A stretch of 64,000 bases of DNA from Pyramidobacter porci (GTDB lineage Bacteria > Synergistota > Synergistia > Synergistales > Dethiosulfovibrionaceae): assembly GCF_009695745.1 (NCBI RefSeq), contig NZ_VUNH01000011.1, forward strand, positions 59,463 to 123,462. The letters are read 5' to 3'. The notes beneath the pieces were generated by a model, which saw nothing but the letters and a program-made list of their open reading frames with translations, was not told the DNA's origin and made no database searches. This document shows, in pieces, positions 45,500-55,886 of this stretch. A program made the translations under genes and the position numbers. The stretch's first letter is position 1. Each line of letters opens with the position of its first letter.

Positions 45500-47248
45500 G
45501 TGAAGGGGCTGGGCGTATCTCCGGGAATTGTCATGGGGCACGTTTACGTCGACTGGAAGGAACAATTCGAGATAGAAAAAGACTATGTCGACGACGCTGA
45601 AGGGGAAGTGGAGCGTCTGAACCTGGCCGTGGCTACGGCCAGCGAAGAGATCCGGCAGCTTTATGCCGGCGAGACCGCCGTTGTTGACAAAGACGAAGCG
45701 GGACCCGATTTGTACCGCGTTCATGGCGTGATGCTCGGAGATCCGGAATTTCTCGGTGAGATTCGAGACATGATCGTCGCTCAGAACGTCAACGCCGAAT
45801 GGGCTGTGAAGACCGTGGCGGAAAAGTTCGCTCAGGTCTTCGAGAATATGGACAACGACTGCCTGAAGGCACGGGCTGACGACGTCAAAGACGTTTCTGC
45901 GCGCGTGTGCCGTCTGCTTCTGCATATCGAAGGCGGTGACCTGCTCAAGGATGAGCGGGAAGGTCTGATCCTTGTCTGCAAAAGCATGGGCACGGCGGAG
46001 ATCTCGCTGATCCAAAAGAATAACATCGTCGGTCTGGTCTGTGAAGAGGGGACGATCGGGTCTCATGCCACCATCATGGCCCGCAATCAGCACAAGCCTG
46101 CCGTGGTGGGGCTGAGCGGAGTTGCCGACGACGTATACCACGGCGACTTTATCATTGTCGACGGCAATAATGGCGACGTCTTTATCAACCCGGACGAGAA
46201 GACGATTCAGGAATGTCGCGCGCGACAGAAACGGGAGAGCCTGTTTCTGTCGCGGTTGCGCAGTTTTGCGGGACGGCCGGCTTGCAGCGCCGACGGGGTG
46301 CTGTTGAAAGTTTACGGCAACGCGGCTTCCGATGCGGATATCAAGTCGATCGTGGAAGTTGACGGGCATGGTGTCGGACTTTATCGGACGGAATACATTT
46401 ATTTGACCCGCGCGCACCTGCCGGCGGAAGGCGAACAATTCTGGGAATACAAAAAAGCCCTGCTGGCCATGAAGGGGCGTCCGGTAGTCTTCCGCACGCT
46501 TGACATCGGCGGCGACAAGATCCCTTCTTATCTGAGCATGCCGGAGGAGAAAAACCCGGCGCTCGGCCATCGAGCGATTCGTTATTCATTGTCGCGCGTG
46601 GACATTTTCCGCAGTCAGATCAAAGCTATCCTGCGCGCCAGCGCCTACGGGGACGTTTCCATTCTGCTGCCGCTGATTTCGGCCATTGACGAGGTGCGTT
46701 CGGCAAAGGCCGTGATCGATGACGTTAAGGAAGAACTCCGCAGGGAAGGAACGGCCTTCAATCCCCGCACTAAAGTCGGCGTCGTGGTGGAGACCCCTTC
46801 GGCCGCCGTCATTTCCGATCTGATCGCGTGCGAATGCGACTTTCTCAGCATCGGCAGCAACGACCTGATCCAATACACCATGGCCGTCGACCGCCTGGCC
46901 GCGGCGTTGTCTTATCTTTACTCGCCGTTCTCGCCCTCGGTCCTGCGTCTTGTGCAGACCACCATCAAAAATGGCGCGGCTGCGGGCAAGCCCGTCAGTT
47001 TGTGTGGTGAAATGGCGGGAGACCCTCTGCTGAGCCCAATCCTTTTCGGCATGGGGCTGCGTTCTTTCAGCGTCAACCCTTCCGAGATGCTGCGCACCCA
47101 GTGGATTCTTTCGCTGTTGAAAACCGAGGAAATGCGCGCCTGCGCCGATGAAGTGCTGAATTTGGCGACAGCGGGGGAGATCCATCGTTACTGCCGGGAG
47201 CATTTCTCGCGCTTCGTATCCGGGGATCATATCCTGCCGGAGCAATGA
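45500..47248 (+). CDS. ptsI: phosphoenolpyruvate-protein phosphotransferase (PTS enzyme I)
   Basis: Takes phosphate from PEP and passes it to HPr. The 582-residue protein has an N-terminal HPr-binding helical domain and the phosphohistidine loop EEGTIGSHATIMARN with H189, the same position as in E. coli EI. The C-terminal TIM barrel has YRTEYIYLTR, PVVFRTLDIGGDKIPSYL, GVVVETPSAA and the catalytic cysteine in SLCGEMAGDPLL. Start GTG 45500 has GAGGGAGG. No HPr or EII gene is in the window, so its partners lie elsewhere or it serves a regulatory branch. Confidence 0.96.
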   Translation: MKGLGVSPGIVMGHVYVDWKEQFEIEKDYVDDAEGEVERLNLAVATASEEIRQLYAGETAVVDKDEAGPDLYRVHGVMLGDPEFLGEIRDMIVAQNVNAEWAVKTVAEKFAQVFENMDNDCLKARADDVKDVSARVCRLLLHIEGGDLLKDEREGLILVCKSMGTAEISLIQKNNIVGLVCEEGTIGSHATIMARNQHKPAVVGLSGVADDVYHGDFIIVDGNNGDVFINPDEKTIQECRARQKRESLFLSRLRSFAGRPACSADGVLLKVYGNAASDADIKSIVEVDGHGVGLYRTEYIYLTRAHLPAEGEQFWEYKKALLAMKGRPVVFRTLDIGGDKIPSYLSMPEEKNPALGHRAIRYSLSRVDIFRSQIKAILRASAYGDVSILLPLISAIDEVRSAKAVIDDVKEELRREGTAFNPRTKVGVVVETPSAAVISDLIACECDFLSIGSNDLIQYTMAVDRLAAALSYLYSPFSPSVLRLVQTTIKNGAAAGKPVSLCGEMAGDPLLSPILFGMGLRSFSVNPSEMLRTQWILSLLKTEEMRACADEVLNLATAGEIHRYCREHFSRFVSGDHILPEQ

Positions 47249-47254
47249 TTTTTA

Positions 47255-47290
47255 AGAGAGCAATCCGCTGTGGTTGCTCTCTTTGTTTGT
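47255..47290 (+). terminator. terminator after ptsI
   Basis: AGAGAGCAA/TTGCTCTCT stem with a TTTGTTTGT tail. Confidence 0.7.
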
Positions 47291-47418
47291 AGGCAAGGAC
47301 GCATCGCAATTGTTTTTACATGACTAAGCGAAAGAGCAGTATACGGTAGGAAACAGCGAATAAACGAAATTTCGTCGAGGAAAATCGGAAAAAATAAAAT
47401 ATTTATCTGTAATCGCTC

Positions 47419-47446
47419 TTGAATTTGACCGCCAAAATTGTATTAT
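47419..47446 (+). promoter_or_regulatory. groESL promoter
   Basis: TTGAAT (47419-47424), a 16-bp spacer and TATTAT (47441-47446), immediately ahead of the CIRCE operator. Confidence 0.65.
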
Positions 47447-47454
47447 AGCCATTG

Positions 47455-47481
47455 TTAGCACTCGAAGTGGTTAAGTGCTAA
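47455..47481 (+). promoter_or_regulatory. CIRCE operator (HrcA binding site)
   Basis: TTAGCACTC, nine bases, then AAGTGCTAA. This is the CIRCE inverted repeat with one mismatch (consensus second arm GAGTGCTAA). HrcA repression of groESL in the absence of heat stress is established for this operator; the hrcA gene is not in the window. Confidence 0.93.
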
Positions 47482-47520
47482 TAAAAATCACTTCGGAGAT
47501 TTTTATAGGAGGAATAAATA

Positions 47521-47808
47521 ATGCAGTTGAAACCCCTTGCGGATCGTATCGTCGTCAAAGTCGTCAGCGGAGAAGAAAAGACCAAGAGCGGTCTTTATCT
47601 GCCGGATACCGCGCAGGAAAAACCCCAGGAGGGCGAAGTCATCGCCGTCGGAACGGGGCGCATTCTCGACAATGGTCAGAAGCTTCCCCTTGAAGTGAAA
47701 GTCGGCGACCACATCGTTTTCAGCAAGTATTCCGGCACGGAGATCAAGCTTGACGGCGAAAAACTCGTGATTTTCAGCGAGCGCGACGTTCTTGCCGTGA
47801 TTGATTAG
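47521..47808 (+). CDS. groES: co-chaperonin GroES
   Basis: A 95-residue lid of the GroEL chamber. It opens [33 protein letters not shown], with the mobile loop (KTKSGLYLP), and ends in the usual [15 protein letters not shown]. First gene of the CIRCE-controlled operon, with a good AGGAGG site; groEL follows after 50 bp. Confidence 0.98.
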   Translation: MQLKPLADRIVVKVVSGEEKTKSGLYLPDTAQEKPQEGEVIAVGTGRILDNGQKLPLEVKVGDHIVFSKYSGTEIKLDGEKLVIFSERDVLAVID

Positions 47809-47858
47809 TTATTGATTAGTTTTCGACAGACATTATTATTTTCAGGAGGAATTCATAA

Positions 47859-49496
<1,638 letters not shown>

Positions 49497-49522
49497 ACTG
49501 TTGCGCTGTTAAAAGTCAAATC

Positions 49523-49562
49523 GAGAGAAAGAAGAAGCCCGCAGCTGCGGGCTTCTTCTTTC
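49523..49562. terminator. perfect 40-bp palindrome serving groEL and the converging PBP gene
   Basis: The sequence GAGAAAGAAGAAGCCCGCAG followed directly by its exact complement spans 49523-49562, centred on GCAGCTGC. Each strand ends in a TTCTTCTTTCTC pyrimidine run, so it probably terminates transcription from both sides. Confidence 0.75.
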
Positions 49563-49602
49563 TCTTTACCGAAAACTCGTATGACCGACCGCAATGGATC
49601 GA

Positions 49603-49644
49603 AAAAGTCCGAAGGCATGGCGCGAAGCCGGCCTTCGGACTTTT
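49603..49644 (-). terminator. terminator for the class A PBP gene
   Basis: AAAAGTCCGAAGGC (49603-49616) pairs with GCCTTCGGACTTTT (49631-49644). On the minus strand it ends in TTTTTC, three bases past the PBP stop. Confidence 0.7.
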
Positions 49645-49646
49645 CG

Positions 49647-51971
49647 TTATTGAATATTGTATTTCTTGAGCAATTCCTGATACCGTTCTTCGACGGAACG
49701 ATCGTCCTTTTTGATGTAATCGCGCCAACTGCCAGTACTATTCCCCTCTGCCGGCGGGAGGTCGGGGGCGGGAGGAATGGGCGGCGGAATCTGGGAGGGA
49801 CCGAAAATTGGAAGCTGATCTTGGGAGACCAGGAGTTCTTCATCCTTCTTGACGGCTTCGAGATCTGTCTTGTCTTGATCCAAAAGCAGCAATTGCGGCG
49901 CGTTGGGGTCTTCCGCCTCTGCCGCGCTCTCGGCGTGAAGCGGACAAGTGGCGGTGGGGATCCTGTCCGCAGGCATGTAGATATTGGTGACTTTTTTACA
50001 TTCCGGCGAAGCTGGAAAGCCGCTTTCGACGCATACGCGCATGACCCTGACGCCGCTTTCCTCGTCGGAAAGCTCTCTGGGAAAGACTTGGGGCGCCTCG
50101 AGGATTTTAACGGCGCTTCTGATGAACGAGGACCATACGGGAAGGGCAATTTGACTGCCCGTGGCGTTTTTGCCGCCGAGCGGCTTCAGGTCATCGTTTC
50201 CCGCATAAACGACGGCGACCAGCCCGGGAACGCCGCCGGCAAACCATGCGTCGGTGTAATCGTTCGTCGTGCCGGTCTTGCCGAACATTTCGAATCCGGC
50301 GAGACGCGCTTTGCTGCCGGTGCCGGCGCGAATAACTTCCTGGAGCATCGAACGGGCTATCATTGCCGTCCCAGGCTGAAGAGCTTCTGTTATCTTCGGG
50401 GAATTCAGCTGAAGAACTTTGCCTTCGCGGCTGCGGATCTCTCGAATGAAGTAGGGCTCGACGCGGTTGCCGTTATTGGCGAACACTGAATAAACAACCG
50501 CCATTTCCAGCGGCGTGACGCTGGCAACTCCCAGACCAACAGAAAGCGTGGGGGTCAAATACGGCGAGGTGATTCCCATACGCCGGGCTGTCTCGACGAC
50601 AGCCGTTGGCCCCAGCATATAGGTCAGGCGCACGGCCGGAGTGTTGTGTGAATGAGCCAGAGCGTTGAGCAGAGTCTCTTCTCCTGCATACGTCTCGCTG
50701 AAATTGTGCGGCGTCCAGGCAGGTCCCGATGAATTGGGAACGCGCAGTGAAATCGGCGCGTCCATAATGTGGTCAATCGGGCGATAGTCAGCTTCAAGCG
50801 CTGCCGTATAAACAATCGGCTTGAAAGCCGAGCCGCTCTGCCGGAACGCCTGCGTCACCCGGTTGAATTTGCTTTGTTCGAAGTCTTTGCCGCCGACCAG
50901 CGCGAGAATGGAGCCGTCTGCCGGATCGAGCGCGACAAGCCCGCCTTCGCTTTTCAACTTTGCCATGGACTCCTCGGCTGCCTGCTGCACGTCGAGATCC
51001 AGGGTCGTGTAGATCTTCATGCCGCCTTTGTAGATCTTGTCGCTGCCGTAAACCGGAATCAGTTCTTTGAAGAGAATATGACTCACAAAATAGGGCGCTT
51101 TATTAAAAACAAGTTTGTTTTTCTCGGTCCGTTCGTTGAATTTCAGCTGTTCTTGAGCGGCAGCGTCCGCTTCTTCCCGGGTGATCCAGTCCAGATGGAC
51201 CAGACGGTTCAGCACGTAATTCTGGCGAGCTTTGGCCAGATTCATGTTCCGGATCGGAGAATATTTTTCGGGAGCGGCAACCAGACCTGCCAAAATCGAA
51301 GCCTCGCCGAGCGTCAGATCGCTGGCGCTTTTGTTGAAGTAACTATGGGCCGCTGCGTCGATGCCCCAGGCGCCATGACCAAAATAGATGGCGTTGAGAT
51401 ACGTCTCAAGCAGCTTATCTTTGGAATAGAGCCTTTCCATGTGAAGAGAAATGATGGCTTCTTTGGCTTTGCGGTCCAGACTCTTTTCACTCGACAAAAA
51501 AAGATTCCTCGACAGCTGCTGCGTGATCGTGCTGGCCCCCTGTCCGCCTTCGCCGCTAAAAAGCGAACGCAGAATTGCCAGCGGACGAATCCCTTTATGA
51601 GAGTAAAACTGAGAATCTTCCGCCGCAAGAATCGACATCACCATCCACTTTGAGAACTGTTCCAGTTTCATGGGTTTCCGGTTCTCAACGTACAGCTCCG
51701 TGATCACGCGGCCTTTGCGATCGTAAACGATACTGGCTTCATTTGCTCGGTAAGCAAGAATCTCGTCGTCAGTTGGCAGTGTATCCGAAATCTTATTGAT
51801 GTATAAAGCCAGACCTACTGAAATCGCTGCGATGCAGGCGAGGACCGTCATCCCCAACCACATCAGAAGTTTGTTCAGAAACGATTTTTTTCTCTTTTGG
51901 GGTACGTTCGCTGAGGTCTTCGGCCTCTGCGGTGCGGCGCGCCCCCCTTTAACGTTATTGCTGCTGTTCAC
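49647..51971 (-). CDS. class A penicillin-binding protein (PBP1A family)
   Basis: Bifunctional peptidoglycan polymerase and cross-linker in the inner membrane, about 774 residues. A basic cytoplasmic tail is followed by one transmembrane helix (LGMTVLACIAAISVGLALYI). The GT51 glycosyltransferase has the catalytic glutamate in ILAAEDSQFYSHKGI and the GASTITQQLSRNLFL motif. The transpeptidase has SAFK (SxxK), SHN (SxN) and KTGTTNDY (KTG). The C-terminus is proline-rich. The start is a GTG: 51971 has GAGGTGA at good spacing, while the in-frame GTG at 51980 overlaps that site. Ends beside its own terminator. Confidence 0.95.
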   Translation of the reverse strand: MNSSNNVKGGRAAPQRPKTSANVPQKRKKSFLNKLLMWLGMTVLACIAAISVGLALYINKISDTLPTDDEILAYRANEASIVYDRKGRVITELYVENRKPMKLEQFSKWMVMSILAAEDSQFYSHKGIRPLAILRSLFSGEGGQGASTITQQLSRNLFLSSEKSLDRKAKEAIISLHMERLYSKDKLLETYLNAIYFGHGAWGIDAAAHSYFNKSASDLTLGEASILAGLVAAPEKYSPIRNMNLAKARQNYVLNRLVHLDWITREEADAAAQEQLKFNERTEKNKLVFNKAPYFVSHILFKELIPVYGSDKIYKGGMKIYTTLDLDVQQAAEESMAKLKSEGGLVALDPADGSILALVGGKDFEQSKFNRVTQAFRQSGSAFKPIVYTAALEADYRPIDHIMDAPISLRVPNSSGPAWTPHNFSETYAGEETLLNALAHSHNTPAVRLTYMLGPTAVVETARRMGITSPYLTPTLSVGLGVASVTPLEMAVVYSVFANNGNRVEPYFIREIRSREGKVLQLNSPKITEALQPGTAMIARSMLQEVIRAGTGSKARLAGFEMFGKTGTTNDYTDAWFAGGVPGLVAVVYAGNDDLKPLGGKNATGSQIALPVWSSFIRSAVKILEAPQVFPRELSDEESGVRVMRVCVESGFPASPECKKVTNIYMPADRIPTATCPLHAESAAEAEDPNAPQLLLLDQDKTDLEAVKKDEELLVSQDQLPIFGPSQIPPPIPPAPDLPPAEGNSTGSWRDYIKKDDRSVEERYQELLKKYNIQ

Positions 51972-52018
51972 GGGATTCACCTCAGTAATTCAGAGTAACA
52001 ATGAACATGACATCGTCT

Positions 52019-52046
52019 ATTCTAGCGGAAAAAACAAGTCAGTCAA
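52019..52046 (-). promoter_or_regulatory. candidate promoter of the PBP gene
   Basis: On the minus strand, TTGACT (52046-52041) and TAGAAT (52024-52019) are separated by 16 bp. Confidence 0.65.
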
Positions 52047-52149
52047 ATCTCTGGGCGAAATGCGGGAGAGAAAAGTCGAGGATAAAATCGAAGCACAGCA
52101 GTGTTCGAGCGGATCGGAGCGATGTTTTGCAATTGAATCGGGATGACAG

Positions 52150-52300
52150 CAGAGCGATCGCTTACGAAAAATCTCTCGAGAAAATTGCCAGGAGGCCCAT
52201 GAGGCGCAAGCGCAAGCTCTGCGGGCTTGGCATCCCTGCGGCTCTGCAGGTCTTGGGTCTGGCGCCCGCGGGCTTGCTTGTTTCGCAAGCGATTGCCCTG
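52150..52300. mobile_element. miniature element (MITE), copy B
   Basis: A 151-bp element bounded by CAGAGCGATCGCTTACGAAA on the left and the complement of CAGGGCAATCGCTTGCGAAA on the right. Both end regions match copy A at 5546-5910 in reversed order, including the shared CTCGAGAAAATTGCCAGGAG block. It lacks the transposase fragment. The interior can fold extensively (several GC-rich inverted repeats). It lies between the PBP and murA promoters. No other gene is seen in 51981-52401. Confidence 0.8.
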
Positions 52301-52401
52301 CCGTCGCCCTGATTGAGGGTGACGGCTTTCTTGTAGTTGTTGTATAATGTAAAAGTATTTGTATCTTGGCTATCATAAAACGTGCCTTAGGAGTGGGAGT
52401 T

Positions 52402-53694
52402 ATGAGTAATGCTCAGTTTTTAAAGATTTCCGGCGGAGCGGCTCTCAAGGGGAAGGTTCGTACCCAGGGATCCAAGAACGCCGCGCTGCCAGTGATGGCG
52501 GCGGCTCTTCTGCTCGGCGACGGCGAAAAACTGACATGCACCAATGTGCCGCTTCTGCGCGATACCGAGACGCTGGTCGCTCTTTTGTGCGCGCTGGGAA
52601 TGGACGTGCGGTTCGAGGACGGCACGGCCACGGTGGCCCGTCGGGGCGATCTTGTCTGTGAAATGCCCGCCTCGCTGGTGCAAAAGATGCGCGCTTCTTC
52701 CATCCTTTTGGGACCGCTGCTTGCCCAGACGGGAAGAGCGGTTATGCCTTTGCCGGGAGGCTGTGCGATCGGCGCCCGGCCGATCGATCTGCATCTCAAG
52801 GGGCTGGCGAAAATGGGCGCTTCGATCGAACTCAGCCACGGGGCCGTCTATGCCAGCGCCAGGAAACTGCGCGGCTGCAGAATATATCTGGATTTCCCTT
52901 CGGTGGGCGCGACGGAGAACCTTGTCATGGCGGCGGTGCTGGCGGACGGCGAGACGACGATCGAAAACGCCGCCCGCGAACCGGAGATCACGAATCTGGT
53001 TCAGGCGCTTCAAGCGATGGGCGCTGAGGTCTGTTATAAAAAGGACAACGCCGGCGTGATCCAGGTCAACGGTCGGGCCGAGTTGGTTTCCGGCCGCGTG
53101 CAGATTATTCCGGACCGTATCGCTTCATGCACGTACCTTTTGGCCGGCGTGATCACGAACGGCGAAGTGACCGTGACCGACGTGCAGCCTCAGCATTTCG
53201 ATTCGCTCCTGGCCAAACTGGAAGAGGCCGACGTGTCTTATGAACGACAGGAAAACAGCGTCACCGTTTATCCCTCGCGCGGCAGGCTCAAGAAGCTGTC
53301 GGTCAAGACCATGCCCTATCCCGGCTTTCCCACCGACGTGCAGCCGCAGCTGATGGCCGCGCTGTGCCTTGCCAAAGGCACGAGCGTGATCAAGGAAAGC
53401 ATCTTCGAATCCCGTTTCCAGCACGTGGCGGAACTTCGCAAGATGGGCGCGGCGATCGAGATTCAGGGCAACACGGCGGTCATCAACGGCGTGCCCGCTC
53501 TGTACGGCGCCAGCGTGCAGGGAACCGATCTTCGCGCCGGGGCCGCCTTGGTGCTGGCTGGGCTGGCGGCTGAAGGCGAGACTCGCGTTTACGGTCTCCA
53601 TCATATCCTGAGAGGATACGAAAATTTCGATCGCGCCCTGCAGGGGCTGGGGGCCGAGGTTTCTATCGCGGAAGACGACGAAGGCTCGTTTTAA
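52402..53694 (+). CDS. murA: UDP-N-acetylglucosamine 1-carboxyvinyltransferase
   Basis: First committed step of peptidoglycan synthesis: adds enolpyruvate from PEP to UDP-GlcNAc. The 430-residue protein begins FLKISGGAALKGKVRTQGSKNAALP and has the catalytic cysteine C121 in LPGGCAIGARPIDLH, the residue targeted by fosfomycin. FPTDVQPQLMAALCLAKGTS and ESIFESRFQHVAELRKMGA are family signatures. Start 52402 with AGGAGTGGGAG; a TATAAT at 52343-52348 is the likely -10. First gene of the envelope block. Confidence 0.98.
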   Translation: MSNAQFLKISGGAALKGKVRTQGSKNAALPVMAAALLLGDGEKLTCTNVPLLRDTETLVALLCALGMDVRFEDGTATVARRGDLVCEMPASLVQKMRASSILLGPLLAQTGRAVMPLPGGCAIGARPIDLHLKGLAKMGASIELSHGAVYASARKLRGCRIYLDFPSVGATENLVMAAVLADGETTIENAAREPEITNLVQALQAMGAEVCYKKDNAGVIQVNGRAELVSGRVQIIPDRIASCTYLLAGVITNGEVTVTDVQPQHFDSLLAKLEEADVSYERQENSVTVYPSRGRLKKLSVKTMPYPGFPTDVQPQLMAALCLAKGTSVIKESIFESRFQHVAELRKMGAAIEIQGNTAVINGVPALYGASVQGTDLRAGAALVLAGLAAEGETRVYGLHHILRGYENFDRALQGLGAEVSIAEDDEGSF

Positions 53695-53725
53695 AGCGTT
53701 TATCCTTCCAGAAGGGGGAGCGGTC

Positions 53726-54571
53726 GTGAAGACGAAGACGGTTTCTGACCTCCTTCCGGGGAAATATGAAGTCCTGGCCTTTTACGGGCCGGCGGGAACG
53801 GGAAAAAGCATGCGCTCGCAGATGGTCGCGTCGAAACGCAGCGTCGACATCATCATCGACGACGGACTGCTGATTTCCCGCGGGCGAATTCTGGCCGGAA
53901 AAAGCGCCAAAACGGAACCCAACATGGTACGGGCCATTCGGCGCGCCATGTTCCATTTTCCCGAACACCGCGACGAGGTGCGGCGCTGTCTGGCGCGCCA
54001 CCCGGGAAGCCGCATCATGATTCTCGCCACGTCGCGGGGCATGAGTGACGAGATCTGCGAAGTGCTGGGACTGCCGCCGCCTTCGGAATACGTGCGCATC
54101 GATCAGGTCGCCTCCGACGACGAGATCGAAAAGGCGCTTTACGAGCGGAAACAGAACAAGCGTCACGTCATTCCCGTCGCTCAGACGCAGATCCAGAAAA
54201 ACTATACGGGACGACTGGTGGGCCGTCTGAAAAATCTTTTCTCGAGTCGGGACGAGGCGGAAAAGACCATTGTGCGTCCTCCGTTCAGCTATTACGGGGC
54301 GCTCAAGATCGAATCCGCCGTCGTCGAACAGATCGCTGAACACGTGGCTCGCGGCACCGTACAGGTGGTTTCCGTCAAGGAGCCCAAAGTGAAAGAAGAG
54401 AACGACCGTCTGGTCATTTCTCTTTCCCTGACGGTGAGAACCGGCGCGCTCAGCTTCAAGGAACTGACCGGTCAGGCGGCGCTGCGCGTCCGGGTTGCCG
54501 TCGAACAGCTGACGGGAATGGAAGTCGCGAGAGTCGACGTGACCATAGCAGAGGTAACCTTTGATGACTGA
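53726..54571 (+). CDS. P-loop NTPase fused to an Asp23/Gls24-like domain
   Basis: A 281-residue protein of unknown function with two recognisable ends. The N-terminus has a Walker A loop, FYGPAGTGKSM (GPAGTGKS at residues 21-28), and a short acidic strand IIIDDGLLI that could be Walker B-like. The last 75 residues (SAVVEQIAEHV...RLVISLSLTVRTG...ALRVRVAVEQLTGMEVARVDVTIAEV) match the beta-alpha pattern of Asp23/Gls24 (DUF322) envelope-stress proteins. Start GTG 53726 follows AGGGGGAG, 31 bp after murA, and it overlaps the next gene by 8 bp, so it belongs to the murA operon. I know of no defined role; a link to envelope homeostasis is inferred. Confidence 0.75.
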   Translation: MKTKTVSDLLPGKYEVLAFYGPAGTGKSMRSQMVASKRSVDIIIDDGLLISRGRILAGKSAKTEPNMVRAIRRAMFHFPEHRDEVRRCLARHPGSRIMILATSRGMSDEICEVLGLPPPSEYVRIDQVASDDEIEKALYERKQNKRHVIPVAQTQIQKNYTGRLVGRLKNLFSSRDEAEKTIVRPPFSYYGALKIESAVVEQIAEHVARGTVQVVSVKEPKVKEENDRLVISLSLTVRTGALSFKELTGQAALRVRVAVEQLTGMEVARVDVTIAEVTFDD

Positions 54572-55181
54572 AATGCTCTATCAAGCGCAGCGCTCTCCGC
54601 AAGAGCGCACGGCGCTCTACCAATTGCTGCGGGACGCGGCGAACAGATGCGAACAGTGCGGGCTCTGCCGCTCCAGAAAGAACGTCGTGGTCGGCGAAGG
54701 CAGCCTGACCTCGCGCATCATGTTCGTCGGCGAAGGCCCCGGCGAGGTGGAGGACAATTCGGGACGTCCCTTCGTCGGTCCGGCCGGGCAGTTGCTGACC
54801 CGCATCCTCGAAGCGGCCGGGTTCAAACGCGACGACGTGTACATCACCAACATCGTCAAATGCCGTCCTCCTAACAACCGCGTTCCCGAAATCGAAGAGG
54901 TCCTGAACTGTCAGCGCTGGCTGGAGGCTCAGATCGCCCTGCTTCAGCCGCAGATCATCGTCTGTCTGGGGAACACGCCTCTGAAGTGGTTTCTGCACGG
55001 CACGGAGGGGATCACCAAAATGCGCGGGCGCTGGTTCACGTGGCGCGGCGCGGCGCTGATGCCGATGTTCCATCCCAGCTATCTGCTGCGGAACCAGAGC
55101 CGTGAGCGCGGCGGCCCCAAGGATTTGACGTGGCGCGATATTCAAGAGATACGTCAGCGCTATGAAAGCCTGAGAGGATAA
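54564..55181 (+). CDS. uracil-DNA glycosylase, family 4 ([4Fe-4S])
   Basis: Removes uracil from DNA. The 205-residue protein has the N-terminal cluster cysteines CEQCGLC (CxxC) with later cysteines in NIVKCRPP and EVLNCQRW. The catalytic motif is GEGPGEVEDNSGRPFVGPAGQLL, and the second motif is MFHPSYLLRN, all typical of thermostable family 4 UDG. The ATG at 54564 overlaps the stop of the P-loop/Asp23 gene and uses GAGGT within it; uppS follows 3 bp after its stop. Confidence 0.94.
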   Translation: MTEMLYQAQRSPQERTALYQLLRDAANRCEQCGLCRSRKNVVVGEGSLTSRIMFVGEGPGEVEDNSGRPFVGPAGQLLTRILEAAGFKRDDVYITNIVKCRPPNNRVPEIEEVLNCQRWLEAQIALLQPQIIVCLGNTPLKWFLHGTEGITKMRGRWFTWRGAALMPMFHPSYLLRNQSRERGGPKDLTWRDIQEIRQRYESLRG

Positions 55182-55184
55182 AGC

Positions 55185-55886
55185 ATGGAGCGTTGCGCGA
55201 ACTTACCGAAACACGTCGCCCTGATCATGGACGGCAACGGCCGCTGGGCCAAAAAACGCGGTCTGCCCCGTCTGCTGGGACACCGGGCCGGGATCGCCGC
55301 TTTGGAGCGGACGGTGCGGGCGGCCGGCGAGATGGGCATTGGCTGCCTGTCGGTTTACGCTTTTTCAACGGAAAATTGGAATCGTCCTCGGCTCGAAGTG
55401 GCGGGATTGATGGAACTGCTTCGGCACTACGCGCGCAAGAAAGTTCCCGACCTTGTGAAAAACGGCGTCAGAGTCCGTTTTTGCGGGGCGCGCCGGGGCG
55501 TGCCCGACGAAGTGCTGCGAATCATCGACTGGAGCGAAACGGAGACGGCCCGATGCGGCCGCATGACGCTGGTCGTCTGTTTCAATTACGGCGGACGGCA
55601 GGAAATTCTGGACGCCATCGCCGACGCCCAGTCCAAGGGCGAAACGATCGCCGGCGAAGAAGACTTAAGAAAACATCTTTATCTTCCCGACATCCCCGAT
55701 CCCGATCTGATCATCCGTACCAGCGGAGAGCTTCGCGTCAGCAATTTCTGGCTGTGGCAGGGATCGTACAGCGAATATTATTTTACGGACACGCTCTGGC
55801 CCGATTTCGGCACCGCGGAACTGAAAAAGGCATTGCAGTCCTATGCCAGAAGGGAACGCCGCTATGGACGAGTCGAAGAGTTTTAA
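55185..55886 (+). CDS. uppS: undecaprenyl diphosphate synthase (isoprenyl transferase)
   Basis: Builds the C55 lipid carrier for peptidoglycan and surface polymers. The 233-residue cis-prenyltransferase has HVALIMDGNGRWAKKRG with the catalytic aspartate D16, LSVYAFSTENWNRP, and the C-terminal DPDLIIRTSGELRVSNFWLWQ plus YTD-type ending ...FTDTLWPDF. It overlaps the cdsA start by 23 bp. Confidence 0.97.
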   Translation: MERCANLPKHVALIMDGNGRWAKKRGLPRLLGHRAGIAALERTVRAAGEMGIGCLSVYAFSTENWNRPRLEVAGLMELLRHYARKKVPDLVKNGVRVRFCGARRGVPDEVLRIIDWSETETARCGRMTLVVCFNYGGRQEILDAIADAQSKGETIAGEEDLRKHLYLPDIPDPDLIIRTSGELRVSNFWLWQGSYSEYYFTDTLWPDFGTAELKKALQSYARRERRYGRVEEF

